Source: Candidatus Latescibacterota bacterium (lineage in GTDB: Bacteria; Latescibacterota; MWCZ01). From it: a DNA stretch of 64,000 nt. A model generated the notes under the pieces. It worked only from the letters and a program-made list of their open reading frames with translations, searched no databases and was not told the DNA's origin. Below are positions 24,757 through 33,723 of this stretch, piece by piece (positions within the stretch are counted from its first letter, which is position 1; each line of letters starts with the position of its first letter). Both the position numbers and the translations under genes were made by a program. The stretch is from positions 74,474-138,473 of the forward strand of contig JAKJDF010000007.1 of NCBI GenBank assembly GCA_022706085.1. The letters run 5' to 3'.

Positions 24757-27171
24757 CTAACCGAACCGCACCTGCCACTCGGCGCGGTCGGCTTTCATGG
24801 TGACCGGCAGGATGAGGCTCCCGTTCGCGCCGGTGCGGCAAGGCGCGGGCACACCGTCCACCTGACTCGTTACGGCGGTCCTTCCGGCGGCGCCAAGCAC
24901 CACGAAGCCGGTTTCACCGACCGGACGGTGCATTTCGCCGCTCAGCACGCCGGTTGCGTCGTCCCACGCGACATTGCGCAGTTCCGCGCCGCAGCTCTGA
25001 TGGAAGCTGGTCCCGACGACCCACGGATGCGGTCGTTGTGCTCGCAGCGCAAGGAGCTTCACGCACGGCCCGAAAAACGCTATGTCGAGCACGCCCGGCA
25101 CATCGCCGACGGTGAGATCCTGGTAGTCGCCGGGGTGAACGTAGCCGCGGGCGTTGGTGCGTCTGCCCGGCACGGAGCCGATGAATTGCCCCGACCAGAA
25201 CTCGTACCCCCAGCGCGTGCTCTCCGGAGGGAGGCCCAGCATCGGAAACGGGATGGCGAAGCGGTCCATTTCCGGTTTTTCTGCGGATGCACCGGGCGAG
25301 TAGGAGAAGACGCCGATGAGGTCCCACTCGTCCCAGTCGGTCTTCACGTGCAGATGCCAGACAGAACCCGGCGGGTGTTCCTTCGGCGGTGCCTGGCCGC
25401 CCGCCTCGCCGCGGCAGACGGCTTCGTAATCGAACGGCACGGCGTAGACCGGTTCGAACAGGTCCACTGCCTTTGCCGTGATGCCGAGGGGTGGCAACGT
25501 CGCGGTGAGAACCTGCCAACGGTCTTCCGGCAGCGTGGTAAGCGTATCGGAGATATCCACCTGCCCGCCGGTGAGGAAGGCGATGGTGGCGCGGAGCCGC
25601 GCGTCGTCCAGCGTGCCCGGCGCGCCGACGCAGAGGCACGACGGCTGGAGGATGCCCCAACGGTAGTTCTTGAACAGGTGGCACGCTGCTGCCTGGTAGT
25701 TATCCCGCTGGAAGGCATGGCCGATGAAGCCGGTGTTGCCAGTGTCCTGAACCGTGTAGAGGAGTGGCCAGTGGCCGGTTCCCGGCATTTCCGGGCCGCC
25801 GCAGTTGAGTTGCAGCGCGGCGGGGAGGCACTCTTTGATGATACGGGCGCCGATGCGGGCAGCTTCGAGGCCACCTCCCGCGGCAATCTCCGGGTTGTAG
25901 CGACGTTTGGCGGCATCACCCGCCACGCAGCCGATAAAGTCCGATTTCAGATACTTCACGCCCCGCTCGGCGAGGCTCGTCATCTTTGAGCGCAACCATG
26001 CCTGCGCACTGGGGTGCGTCAGGTCGAGGATGAACACCTTGCCGTGCGGCTCCCAGAACCAGTCCCAGTAGGGCGCGGGTTTGCCGTCCTCCCCCTGAAT
26101 CAGGTATTCCGGATGCTCCTTCGCCATCGGGTCGAACTCGCTGATGGTGAAGGGAGCTTTCCAGACGCCCATGTCGAAACCGAGCTTCGCAAGCTCTTCG
26201 GAAAGCCACTTGAGCCCGTGGGGGAACCGTTCGTTTTCCTCGAAGGTGCTGGGCAGGTTGCCGGCCTCCCAGCCGAGGTCGAGCTCCATGATGCGAAGGC
26301 CCAGGGGCTTGAGGCGTTCGGCGGCGATCCGTGCGTTTTCGAGGATGCGCTCCTCCGACACGCCGAGGCGGTAGGCATACCAGCTGCACCATGAAACCGG
26401 CGGCGCCGCGGGGAACTGCGGGTTGTGGATCGCTTGCACCTCCCCGGCGTACGTCGCGAGGAGCTCCCACGGGTCGTCTCCCACGAGCAAAAGAATATCC
26501 TCCAGCGGCGTTTCGCTGTTCGGTTTGAGAATAACATCTGCGCCGTCGAAGCCGAGATTCCAGTGGAGAACGGAGCCTCCCGGCGTTGTTTCCACACTGA
26601 TCCGTCCTGACCAGCGCTCCGACGAGAGGAACCCGGCGAGAAACGCCATGCGGGAGGTCTGATTGTATGCCACCCACACGAAATCCGAGGAGCCGTGCGT
26701 GGTGCCGGGCACTTCGTTCGGCTCTCCCTGCGCGCTGTTTGCCGGTGCTTCCCTGGCGCCGGAAAGCTGCCGCACTCTTCCCCAGTAGTTGCCCTGCTCC
26801 ATCACGCGGACCGGTTCATCCGCCGCACCGAAGGCGACAACGGAACCTTCACCGTCGGTGCCGAGGAGCACGACATTGTTCAGCACAATCGCAGTGCCAC
26901 CATTGTTGTGAATCACGGCGTGGAAGCGGTACCCGCATCCCTGCCACTGCTCGATGTGGCACGTCAACGAGAGCCCTTCGCGGAACCGGTAGTCCACCGT
27001 GGTGGAGCCGCCTTTGTGCGTCACCACGTGTGCAGAGAGGGGTGTGAGGTCCACGCCGTCGACACGGAGCGCCGGTCTCAGACCCTGCAGGGTGAACCCG
27101 GGCCACCCTGGGCAGGAGATGCTGATGGCACCTTGTTCGTTGATGTTGAGTTCAGGCATTCGTTGCCGCAT
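24757..27171 (-). CDS. Glycoside hydrolase family 36-like (alpha-galactosidase type)
   Basis: 804 residues. An N-terminal beta-rich domain (residues 1-270) precedes a TIM barrel with the WCSWYAYRLG and MELDLGWEAGNLPSTF motifs. YLKSDFIGC places the likely nucleophile Asp at residue 411, and YTVQDTGNTG the likely acid/base Asp at 476, matching GH36 and GH27 spacing. GAPGTLDDARLRATIAFLTGG is also typical. It would hydrolyse alpha-galactosides such as raffinose-type sugars or galactomannan branches. No signal peptide is seen. The ATG follows AAAGGA by six bases; the longer upstream reading frame is not credible. Confidence 0.85.
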   Translation of the reverse strand: MRQRMPELNINEQGAISISCPGWPGFTLQGLRPALRVDGVDLTPLSAHVVTHKGGSTTVDYRFREGLSLTCHIEQWQGCGYRFHAVIHNNGGTAIVLNNVVLLGTDGEGSVVAFGAADEPVRVMEQGNYWGRVRQLSGAREAPANSAQGEPNEVPGTTHGSSDFVWVAYNQTSRMAFLAGFLSSERWSGRISVETTPGGSVLHWNLGFDGADVILKPNSETPLEDILLLVGDDPWELLATYAGEVQAIHNPQFPAAPPVSWCSWYAYRLGVSEERILENARIAAERLKPLGLRIMELDLGWEAGNLPSTFEENERFPHGLKWLSEELAKLGFDMGVWKAPFTISEFDPMAKEHPEYLIQGEDGKPAPYWDWFWEPHGKVFILDLTHPSAQAWLRSKMTSLAERGVKYLKSDFIGCVAGDAAKRRYNPEIAAGGGLEAARIGARIIKECLPAALQLNCGGPEMPGTGHWPLLYTVQDTGNTGFIGHAFQRDNYQAAACHLFKNYRWGILQPSCLCVGAPGTLDDARLRATIAFLTGGQVDISDTLTTLPEDRWQVLTATLPPLGITAKAVDLFEPVYAVPFDYEAVCRGEAGGQAPPKEHPPGSVWHLHVKTDWDEWDLIGVFSYSPGASAEKPEMDRFAIPFPMLGLPPESTRWGYEFWSGQFIGSVPGRRTNARGYVHPGDYQDLTVGDVPGVLDIAFFGPCVKLLALRAQRPHPWVVGTSFHQSCGAELRNVAWDDATGVLSGEMHRPVGETGFVVLGAAGRTAVTSQVDGVPAPCRTGANGSLILPVTMKADRAEWQVRFG

Positions 27172-27275
27172 TGGTTTTCCTTTGAAGATCCGTTGTTCGA
27201 TAATGATGGCGCTCACGCCGAGAGCGCCCTGCCGGGTACTGCAGCACATGACATCTGTGGCTTGAGCGCCGCGTC

Positions 27276-28160
27276 TTAACCGATGAGGGCTTTCATCTTG
27301 CGCAGACTTGTCGCCGCAGTGCGGTCGAGGTTCTTGTAACCACCACCTCCCCGGAGGGGTGAGCACATTTCGTACGCAACGTAGCCATTGAACCCACCCT
27401 CCTTGAGGCCGCGGAAGAACGCATTCAGGTCAATGAACCCCTCCCCCAGCGGCACCGCGCGCACCATGTCCGGCAGCCTGCGGTAATTGACCAGGCCCGG
27501 TTCGTATGCCCACCGCGGAATTCGCACGTAGTCGGCCAGGGTGGTTTGTACCATGCGGGGAGCCAGCCGTTTCGCGCAGGCGTACAGGTCTTCACCCAGC
27601 AGCGCGGGCACCCACGGGTCGTACATTGCTTTGCAGTTCGGGTGGTTCACTTCGTCAAGAAACTCGACGTATGCATCCGTGGAAATTGCGGTGTCATGGT
27701 GATTTTGCACACCCAGCACGATGCCCTGATCGGCGGCTACCGTCGCGGCCTCACGGATACCGGCCACGCATTTTTTCCAGTCGGTGACGTACGAGTGGTC
27801 ATCGGTGGAGTAGCCCGTGAACACGCGGATGACGTGCGCATCGAGGCGGCGGGCGATACGCGCGAGTTCCCGCACGTACAGCACCTGCATCTCACCGAAG
27901 GGCACCTCCGCGGCGGGGCCGGCAGTGAAATCGGTGTATGCAGCGACCGTCGCGATTTCCACGTTGTTCGCGGCGGATCGTTCCCGGATGCGCCTGATTC
28001 GCTCGGGGCTCGCGTCGAGGATGGAGAGATGGGGCCGTTTGCCCATCAGTTCGACAGCCGGGTAGAAGAGCTTTGCCGCTCGTTCGATGAACGACTCGAC
28101 GTCGAGCGTGTCCTGCCCCCAGAGCCCCGCGTAGCTTACGGAGAAGAGAACGGGTGTCAT
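27276..28160 (-). CDS. Sugar phosphate isomerase/epimerase-like TIM barrel
   Basis: 294 residues of the xylose-isomerase-like superfamily. GVQNHHDTAI, CKAMYDPWVPAL and GYVAYEMCSPL place metal-binding Glu, His and Asp residues at the ends of barrel strands. The reaction is probably isomerisation or epimerisation of a keto-sugar. The ATG at 28160 follows a GGGAGGG box with a six-base spacer. It is about 100 bases upstream of the GH36-like gene in the same direction and divergent from the amidohydrolase pair, so it belongs to the same sugar locus. Confidence 0.8.
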   Translation of the reverse strand: MTPVLFSVSYAGLWGQDTLDVESFIERAAKLFYPAVELMGKRPHLSILDASPERIRRIRERSAANNVEIATVAAYTDFTAGPAAEVPFGEMQVLYVRELARIARRLDAHVIRVFTGYSTDDHSYVTDWKKCVAGIREAATVAADQGIVLGVQNHHDTAISTDAYVEFLDEVNHPNCKAMYDPWVPALLGEDLYACAKRLAPRMVQTTLADYVRIPRWAYEPGLVNYRRLPDMVRAVPLGEGFIDLNAFFRGLKEGGFNGYVAYEMCSPLRGGGGYKNLDRTAATSLRKMKALIG

Positions 28161-28335
28161 ACGTGTCCCTCCCGATTGGTTGTCTTGTCCGGTTCGTTCG
28201 CTTTTAACGGTAGCCTCCCGTCCCCGCGGCACCAAGACAGGCCCCCGGAAGCCGCGAATGCAATCGAGCACGCCGGGTGGAACTGTTCTGGCAGTTCAAG
28301 GTGAGGCAAAGAGTCGTCTTCGTGTCAAGGGCCTG

Positions 28336-28390
28336 AAGAAAAAATCGCCGCGGCTTTGTCCTGTGCGTTGCCGCGGGCATTTTTTGTACT
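28336..28390. terminator. Bidirectional-looking hairpin in the divergent gap
   Basis: CCGCGGC and GCCGCGG arms are flanked by GAAAAAATC on the left and GCATTTTTTG on the right, so a T tract follows the stem on both strands. It lies between divergent genes and before the amidohydrolase start at 28449. It may be a leader attenuator or the remnant of an older terminator. Confidence 0.45.
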
Positions 28391-28448
28391 CAGATTCGGG
28401 AGAATGAAGGGAACCGGGTTCCTGATTTTGCCAGGAGGAGAGGAGCGG

Positions 28449-29210
28449 ATGAACATCATTGACGCGAACATTTCGTACGGCGCCGTGTACACGCCAACGC
28501 TGGCGCCGTGCCGGACGCCCGAGGAGTTGATCGCTGCGCTGGATCGTGCGGGGGTAGAGCGGGCGCTTGTTGTGGCGGATGCGATTCGCGGCGGGTGCCC
28601 GTCGGAGATGAACGTCCGGTCCGCAAAGGAAACCGCTTCCTACCGCCGGTTGATGCCCGTCTGGGCAATCCTGCCGCTTGAAACGGGAGAACTCGGCACA
28701 CGGACCGAATTCCTCGACTCCATGAAGCGGTATGGCGTGAGGGCACTGGCGGCGTATCCATCGAAACACCGGTATCTGCTCGACCGGGTAGGCTGCGGCG
28801 ATCTCCTCGACGCTCTGGTGGAATGCCGCATTCCGCTGTTGCTGCCGCTGGAGGAGAACTCCGGCGGCGCGGGCGGCTGGGCGCTGGCAACCAAGCTGTT
28901 GACCGAGACGCCGGGGCTGAGGTTGATCGTGCTGGGCACCGGCCCGTGGGGTGATGACAGGCTTTTCCGGCCGCTCCTGCGCGCGTTTCCGACGTTATTC
29001 ATAGAGATTTCGCGCTACGAACTGGATGGCGGCATCGCGGCACTGTGCGGCAAGTACGGGGCTGAACGGCTGGTGTACGGCTCGGGTTACCCGCACTGGG
29101 CCATGGGGGGTGCTCTGTTGACGACGCTCCATGCCGACATTTCTGAGGCCGACAAGGGACTCATTCTGGGCGGCAACATTGCCCGGCTGCTGGATGAGGT
29201 GACGATATGA
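28449..29210 (+). CDS. Amidohydrolase-like protein lacking metal-binding motifs
   Basis: 253 residues with the Amidohydro_2-like barrel layout. The usual HxH near the N-terminus is replaced by NIIDANISYGA, and the usual terminal FGTD motif is replaced by VYGSGYPHW. The metal ligands therefore look lost, so the protein may be inactive or have a changed role such as ligand binding or assembly with its neighbour. It starts after an AGGAGGAGAGGAG box and overlaps the next gene by four bases (ATGA), indicating coupling. A partner subunit role is possible but unproven. Confidence 0.75.
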   Translation: MNIIDANISYGAVYTPTLAPCRTPEELIAALDRAGVERALVVADAIRGGCPSEMNVRSAKETASYRRLMPVWAILPLETGELGTRTEFLDSMKRYGVRALAAYPSKHRYLLDRVGCGDLLDALVECRIPLLLPLEENSGGAGGWALATKLLTETPGLRLIVLGTGPWGDDRLFRPLLRAFPTLFIEISRYELDGGIAALCGKYGAERLVYGSGYPHWAMGGALLTTLHADISEADKGLILGGNIARLLDEVTI

Positions 29211-30028
29211 GCCAGACTACACCACTCATGCACGAGTTCCGCCGGCTGGGGAAGAGTGTCTCGTGCCCGATTATCGACATGCACGGGCATTTCGGGCCGT
29301 TCAATGGCATCTTTTTTCCACACGTGACGGCCGAACAGATGGTCGGTTCGATGGACAGGGCGGGCGTGCGGCTCATTGTCTGCAGCTCGCACGAGGCACT
29401 GCTCGTGAACAGCGAGACGGGCAACGCCCGCATGGCCGACGTAGTGCGTCGTTTTCCCGACAGGTTCCGCGCGTACTGGGGCGTCAACCCCAACGAACCG
29501 GACACCGTGCTGAGGCAGCTTGACGGGCTGGCGGAGCGGAAGGAATTTGTCGGAGTCAAGTTCCTTTCCGACTACCACCGGTACCCGATTACCGGTGACG
29601 CGTACGCTCCGGCGCTGGCATACGCACAGGAGCACCGCATGCCGGTTCTCATGCATACGTGGGGCGGCAGCCAGTTTGACGGTCCGAAGCTCGTGGGCGA
29701 GGTGGCCGACCGTTACCCGGACCTTGTCATTCTGATGGGGCATTCCGGCTACGGCGAGTGGGACATGTCGATCAGCGTGGCGAAGAAACACCCGAACGTG
29801 TATCTCGAGCTGACCGCCGCGTATGCCGTGAACGGGGTGGTGGAGAAGTTCGTGAACGAGGCGGGGTCGGAGAAGGTGCTTTTCGGCACAGACCTGCCGT
29901 GGTTCGATCCGCACTATGCGGCCGGGTGCATCCTCTACGCGCACATCAGCGACGATGACCGGCACAACATCTTCCACCGCAACGCCGAGCGGATTCTGGC
30001 GGAGTGCGGGAATCCGGTAAGGTTTTGA
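29207..30028 (+). CDS. Metal-dependent amidohydrolase family protein
   Basis: 273 residues. IIDMHGHFG gives the HxH pair at residues 26 and 28, HTWGGSQF the third His, ILMGHSGYGEWD the fourth, and LFGTDLPWFDP the final Asp. This set is typical of amidohydrolase-related enzymes (TIM barrel, one or two metals) such as those acting on lactones or decarboxylating acids. It is likely a lactonase or hydrolase working with the preceding inactive-looking paralogue. The substrate is unknown. It is the second gene of a two-gene unit. Confidence 0.85.
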   Translation: MSQTTPLMHEFRRLGKSVSCPIIDMHGHFGPFNGIFFPHVTAEQMVGSMDRAGVRLIVCSSHEALLVNSETGNARMADVVRRFPDRFRAYWGVNPNEPDTVLRQLDGLAERKEFVGVKFLSDYHRYPITGDAYAPALAYAQEHRMPVLMHTWGGSQFDGPKLVGEVADRYPDLVILMGHSGYGEWDMSISVAKKHPNVYLELTAAYAVNGVVEKFVNEAGSEKVLFGTDLPWFDPHYAAGCILYAHISDDDRHNIFHRNAERILAECGNPVRF

Positions 30029-30142
30029 GGGCAGAACACGACGGCGCGCGCAGGGTAGCAGCCCGGCCTTGCCCGTGTGGCTTTCCGAACATTCCCGCGG
30101 TATGAGCAACATCACTCAGTCCGGCATGGCAGAGGAACGGCC

Positions 30143-30167
30143 GACAGGCAGGAATGCCTGCCCCACC
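30143..30167. repeat. Palindromic repeat, family B
   Basis: GACAGGCAGGAATGCCTG followed by CCCCACC. It is part of a 92-base module (30143-30234) that recurs at 31923-32014. The gap 30029-30386 holds only these repeats. Confidence 0.75.
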
Positions 30168-30203
30168 TGTTCGGTCGTGTGACACGGAAAAACTGGGCGT
30201 TGG

Positions 30204-30234
30204 CTGGATTCCCGCCTTCGCGGGAATGACGGCG
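30204..30234. repeat. Palindromic repeat, family A
   Basis: CTGGATTCCCGCCTTCGCGG followed by GAATGACGG. It forms the right end of the 92-base module that starts at 30143. Confidence 0.75.
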
Positions 30235-30321
30235 TCGGTCAGTGGCGCGGATGACGCCCAGTATGACTGATCGGGCCGCTCGGGGGCTTCAATCTTCAGG
30301 TGATCCGTACCGGCCCGGACA

Positions 30322-30372
30322 GGCGGTCATTTCGACAGGCGCCCGCCCGCGGTAGCAGGCCCAATGACCGCC
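30322..30372. repeat. Palindromic repeat, family C
   Basis: GGCGGTCATT on the left pairs with AATGACCGCC on the right, with a CGACAGGC stretch in the centre. It lies 15 bases past the stop of the first sulfatase gene. Confidence 0.65.
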
Positions 30373-30386
30373 GGTTCTGTTCCGGG

Positions 30387-31835
30387 TTACCGTTCCCCCG
30401 TCCAGCGCCTGTCCTTCCACGGGGAGACGAGCGGATCGGGCGGGCAATGGAGTTCGCCGTCCACCACCCAACCGCAATCGCGTTCCGCAAGCTCCTTCAC
30501 GAGATGGCCGCGCCAGATGGCGATTTCGGCCTGCCTTGATGGGTCGTTGATCAGGTTGGCATATTCGCCCGGGTCGGATTCGAGATCGAAGAATTGCTCG
30601 ACACTGATCCGCGGCAGCCAGATGAACTTGCGGCGGCCGTTGGTGACGTACTGCATCTCCTGTTCGTGCGAGTAGTTCTGGCAGTGTTCGCCGTGGATGT
30701 ACGGCCGCCAGTTGGATGCAGGGGCGTCCAGGAGCGGAAGGAGGCACCGGCCTTCCGCGGTGGGAGGAACCGGGATGCCGGAAGCCTCGAACAGCGTCGG
30801 CATGATGTCGCGCAGCTCAACCACTTCGTCGGCGACCGCCCGTTTCGCACCGCGGTACTCTTTCGGAGGCACCACAATGAATGGTATCCGCGCACTTCCC
30901 TCGTAGGCGTGGTTCTTGCGCCACAGGTGATGGTCGCCCTGCATATCCCCGTGGTCGGAGGTGAAAATGATCCAGGAGTTGTCGAATGCGGCCCGGCGGT
31001 ACCGTGAAATCCAGTTCAGGAATCTCCCTATCTGTGTGTCAATAAAGGAGATCTCGCCATAATACGCAGAGCGTGCACGATGGATTGCCTCGGGAGTCTG
31101 CCGGCCGCGCCAGGCATTTGGATCCACCGCAGTGACCGGGTCATCGTTACGGGCGGACCATTCGCCGATGTGAGGAGGCGGCGTCTGGCGAGTGTGGTAA
31201 AGGTCGAAGTAGTACCGTGGAGGTACGTAGGGTGAATGGGGCCTGGCAAACGAGATGTTGAGGAAAAAGGGCTGTGTGCAGTCGTGCGATTCGAGAAACG
31301 CGAGCGACCGGCTCATGGTCCACGCGGTGGGGTGAAGGTGCTCTTCTGTATGCCACGGCCTCGCGTGCCATGAGTTGAAGGCGACCCCGTGGTCGTCCGG
31401 TGAGACGCCTTCCGGTGCGTGCGCGCGGAACCATTGCCTGTGTTCGCTGTCGGGCATCCGGCCTGATTCGTCCAGTTCCATAGTCTGGAAGCCCATGGAG
31501 GCGCGGTGTGGGCTGAAGTGCCCTTTCCCGACGAGGTGAGTACGGTAACCGGCGCTGGCAAACTCACCGGCGATCGTATGGGCGAAGTCGTTCGGCATAG
31601 GCCCCTGCCCGCGTCCCTGGCCGAGTACGCCGGTATGCCACTGACTTTGCCCGCTCCACAGGATCGAGCGCGCCGGAATGCATGACGGGACCGCGGAATA
31701 TGCGTGGCAGAACCGTGTTCCGCGCGAGGCGAGGTAGTCGAGGTTCGGCGTTTCAACGCACGGGTTGCCGTCCGCATGGATGGCGTCGCCGCGCATCTGG
31801 TCGCAGAGGATAAGAATCACGTTGGGGCGGGGCAT
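30387..31835 (-). CDS. Type I (Cys-type) sulfatase
   Basis: 482 residues. PNVILILCDQMRGDA opens the alkaline-phosphatase-like fold, and PSCIPARSILWSG holds the CxPxR sequence at Cys52, which must be converted to formylglycine for activity. GKGHF, PHSPYVPPRYY and FTSDHGDMQGDH supply further active-site and metal residues. It would remove sulfate from sulfated sugars; a maturation enzyme is not in this window. There is no signal peptide. It is a tandem paralogue of the gene at 32049-33500, with C52 at the same position in both. Confidence 0.9.
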   Translation of the reverse strand: MPRPNVILILCDQMRGDAIHADGNPCVETPNLDYLASRGTRFCHAYSAVPSCIPARSILWSGQSQWHTGVLGQGRGQGPMPNDFAHTIAGEFASAGYRTHLVGKGHFSPHRASMGFQTMELDESGRMPDSEHRQWFRAHAPEGVSPDDHGVAFNSWHARPWHTEEHLHPTAWTMSRSLAFLESHDCTQPFFLNISFARPHSPYVPPRYYFDLYHTRQTPPPHIGEWSARNDDPVTAVDPNAWRGRQTPEAIHRARSAYYGEISFIDTQIGRFLNWISRYRRAAFDNSWIIFTSDHGDMQGDHHLWRKNHAYEGSARIPFIVVPPKEYRGAKRAVADEVVELRDIMPTLFEASGIPVPPTAEGRCLLPLLDAPASNWRPYIHGEHCQNYSHEQEMQYVTNGRRKFIWLPRISVEQFFDLESDPGEYANLINDPSRQAEIAIWRGHLVKELAERDCGWVVDGELHCPPDPLVSPWKDRRWTGER

Positions 31836-31869
31836 GGGGGCCTCCGGGTGTGCCGAATCGCGGCGGGGC

Positions 31870-31913
31870 GGTCATTGAGCCTGCTCCCGCCCGCGGGAGC
31901 AGGCTCAATGACC
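31870..31913. repeat. Perfect 20-base inverted repeat, family C
   Basis: The 20-base left arm begins GGTCATTGAGCCTGC and is exactly complementary to the right arm, with a four-base loop. It lies 35 bases upstream of the first sulfatase start codon, in its probable leader. No T tract is present. Confidence 0.75.
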
Positions 31914-31922
31914 GGCGCGGCG

Positions 31923-31947
31923 GACAGGCAGGAATGCCTGTCCCACC
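31923..31947. repeat. Palindromic repeat, family B
   Basis: GACAGGCAGGAATGCCTGTC followed by CCACC. It begins the second copy of the 92-base module (31923-32014). Confidence 0.75.
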
Positions 31948-31983
31948 TGTTCGGTCGCATGACCCCGAAAAGCAGGGTGGCGG

Positions 31984-32014
31984 CTGGATTCCCGCCTTCG
32001 CGGGAATGACGGCG
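31984..32014. repeat. Palindromic repeat, family A
   Basis: CTGGATTCCCGCCTTCGCGG followed by GAATGACGG. It is identical to the copy at 30204. A half family B repeat follows at 32027-32040. Confidence 0.75.
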
Positions 32015-32048
32015 TGTGGCACCGATGACAGGCAGGAATGGTGCGAAA

Positions 32049-33500
32049 TTACCCGTCTCCAACCCATCTTCTGTCCTTCCACGGGGAGACGAGCGGTTCG
32101 GGCGGGCAGTGGAGTTTTCCGTCCACCACCCAGCCGCAATCGCGTTCCGCAAGTTCCTTCACGAGATAGCCGCGCCAGATGGCGATTTCGTTCTGCCGCA
32201 ACGGGTCGTGGATGAGGTCGTGGCATTCTCCGGGATCGAATTCGAGATCGAAGAACTGTTCGAGGTTGATACGGGGGAGCCAGACGAACTTGCGCCGGCC
32301 GTCGGTAACGTACTGCATCTCCTGCTCCTCGGAGTAGCACGTGCAGTGTTCCCCATGGATGTACGGGCGCCAATCGGTGGCGGGTGAATCGAGCAAAGGC
32401 ATGAGGCTTCGTCCGTCCACGGTGCCCGGCAGCGGTACTTCCGCGCCTTCCAGAAGCGTAGGCATGATATCGCGGAGCTCCACCACTTCGTCGGCCACCT
32501 GCCGTGAAGGCCTTCCCAGGTTTCTCGGTGGAATGACGACAAAAGGAATGCGGGCGCTGCCTTCGTAGGCGTAGGTTTTGCGCCAGAGGTGGTGGTCACC
32601 CTGCATGTCCCCGTGGTCCGAGGTGAACACGATCCACGTGTTGGCGAAACTGGCTGTGTCGTTGCCCCGATTGAGGCGTTTGATGAGCCGACTGATCTGG
32701 GTGTCAATGAAGGAGATCTCCCCGTAGTATCCACTTCGTGCGCGATGGATGCGATCGGGGCTTATCTTCCCGCGCCAGGCGTTGGGGTCGAGCGCGGTTC
32801 GGGGATCTTCATGCATGGTTGCCCATTCACCCACGGAAGGTGGCGGCGTTCCACGGCTGTGGTAGAAATCCCAGTAAAATCGCGGCGGAACGTACGGCGA
32901 ATGGGGTCGCGCAAACGAAATGTTCAGGAAGAAAGGCTGCGAGTAGTCGTATGTGTCGAGAAAATTGAGCGCGCGGCTCATCGTCCACGCGGTGGGGTGG
33001 AGGTACTCGTCAGTATGCCACGGCCGACTGTGCCACGAATTCCAGTCCACGCCGTGGTCGTCGGGGGTGACGCCGTCCGGCGCATGGGTGCGGAACCACT
33101 GGCGGTGTTCGCTGGTGGGCATGCGCCCGGATTCATCCAGCTCCATGTCGTGGAAACCCATCGGGGCGCGCTGGGGATGAAAATGGCCTTTGCCCACGAG
33201 GTGCGTCCGGTAGCCCGCGCTGGCGAGTTCGCCGGCGAGGGTGTGCGGGAAGTCGTGCGGTATCTGTCCCTGCCCGCGTCCCATCCCGAGCACGCCGGTG
33301 TGCCACTGGTTCTGTCCGGTCCAGAGGATGGCGCGTGCGGGCAGGCACGACGGGACCGCGGAATACGCGTGAGAGAACCGCGTGCCCAGCGAGGCGAGGA
33401 AATCCAGATTCGGGGTTTCGATGGAGGAGTTGCCGTCAGCACCGAACGCGTCCCCGCGCATCTGGTCGCACATGATGAGGATGATGTTGGGACGCGGCAT
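32049..33500 (-). CDS. Type I (Cys-type) sulfatase, tandem paralogue
   Basis: 483 residues, closely similar to the preceding gene product throughout. RPNIILIMCDQMRGDAFGAD opens the fold and PSCLPARAILWTG carries the Cys52 that would become formylglycine. Active-site GKGHF, PHSPYVPPRFY and FTSDHGDMQGDH match the first copy. Sulfated sugar or glycosaminoglycan-like substrates are likely. The ATG at 33500 has GGAGG five bases before; an upstream GTG is less likely. The two copies probably arose by tandem duplication that also copied flanking palindromes. Confidence 0.9.
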   Translation of the reverse strand: MPRPNIILIMCDQMRGDAFGADGNSSIETPNLDFLASLGTRFSHAYSAVPSCLPARAILWTGQNQWHTGVLGMGRGQGQIPHDFPHTLAGELASAGYRTHLVGKGHFHPQRAPMGFHDMELDESGRMPTSEHRQWFRTHAPDGVTPDDHGVDWNSWHSRPWHTDEYLHPTAWTMSRALNFLDTYDYSQPFFLNISFARPHSPYVPPRFYWDFYHSRGTPPPSVGEWATMHEDPRTALDPNAWRGKISPDRIHRARSGYYGEISFIDTQISRLIKRLNRGNDTASFANTWIVFTSDHGDMQGDHHLWRKTYAYEGSARIPFVVIPPRNLGRPSRQVADEVVELRDIMPTLLEGAEVPLPGTVDGRSLMPLLDSPATDWRPYIHGEHCTCYSEEQEMQYVTDGRRKFVWLPRINLEQFFDLEFDPGECHDLIHDPLRQNEIAIWRGYLVKELAERDCGWVVDGKLHCPPEPLVSPWKDRRWVGDG

Positions 33501-33644
33501 GAGCACCTCCCTGTCAGCCGGGTTTCATTCGCGTGGAACCGTAGAAGGAGATTAATCGGATCGCGTGGGGAACGCAAGGTGGGGAACGGCGCGCCCGCTC
33601 TTTCCGGAGGGCGACCACGCGGCCATGGCGGATCTGGATAGATC

Positions 33645-33664
33645 GGACCCGACGGAGCGGGTCC
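33645..33664. repeat. Short palindrome GGACCCG / CGGGTCC
   Basis: A 7-base stem around a 6-base loop. With the family A repeat at 33724-33754 it is the only recognisable content of the gap 33501-33823. Confidence 0.55.
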
Positions 33665-33723
33665 CTCCAGGGTTTTCCCACCCATTGTTCTGAGGGCGAC
33701 AGGAATCTCTTCAGCAGGGTGTT

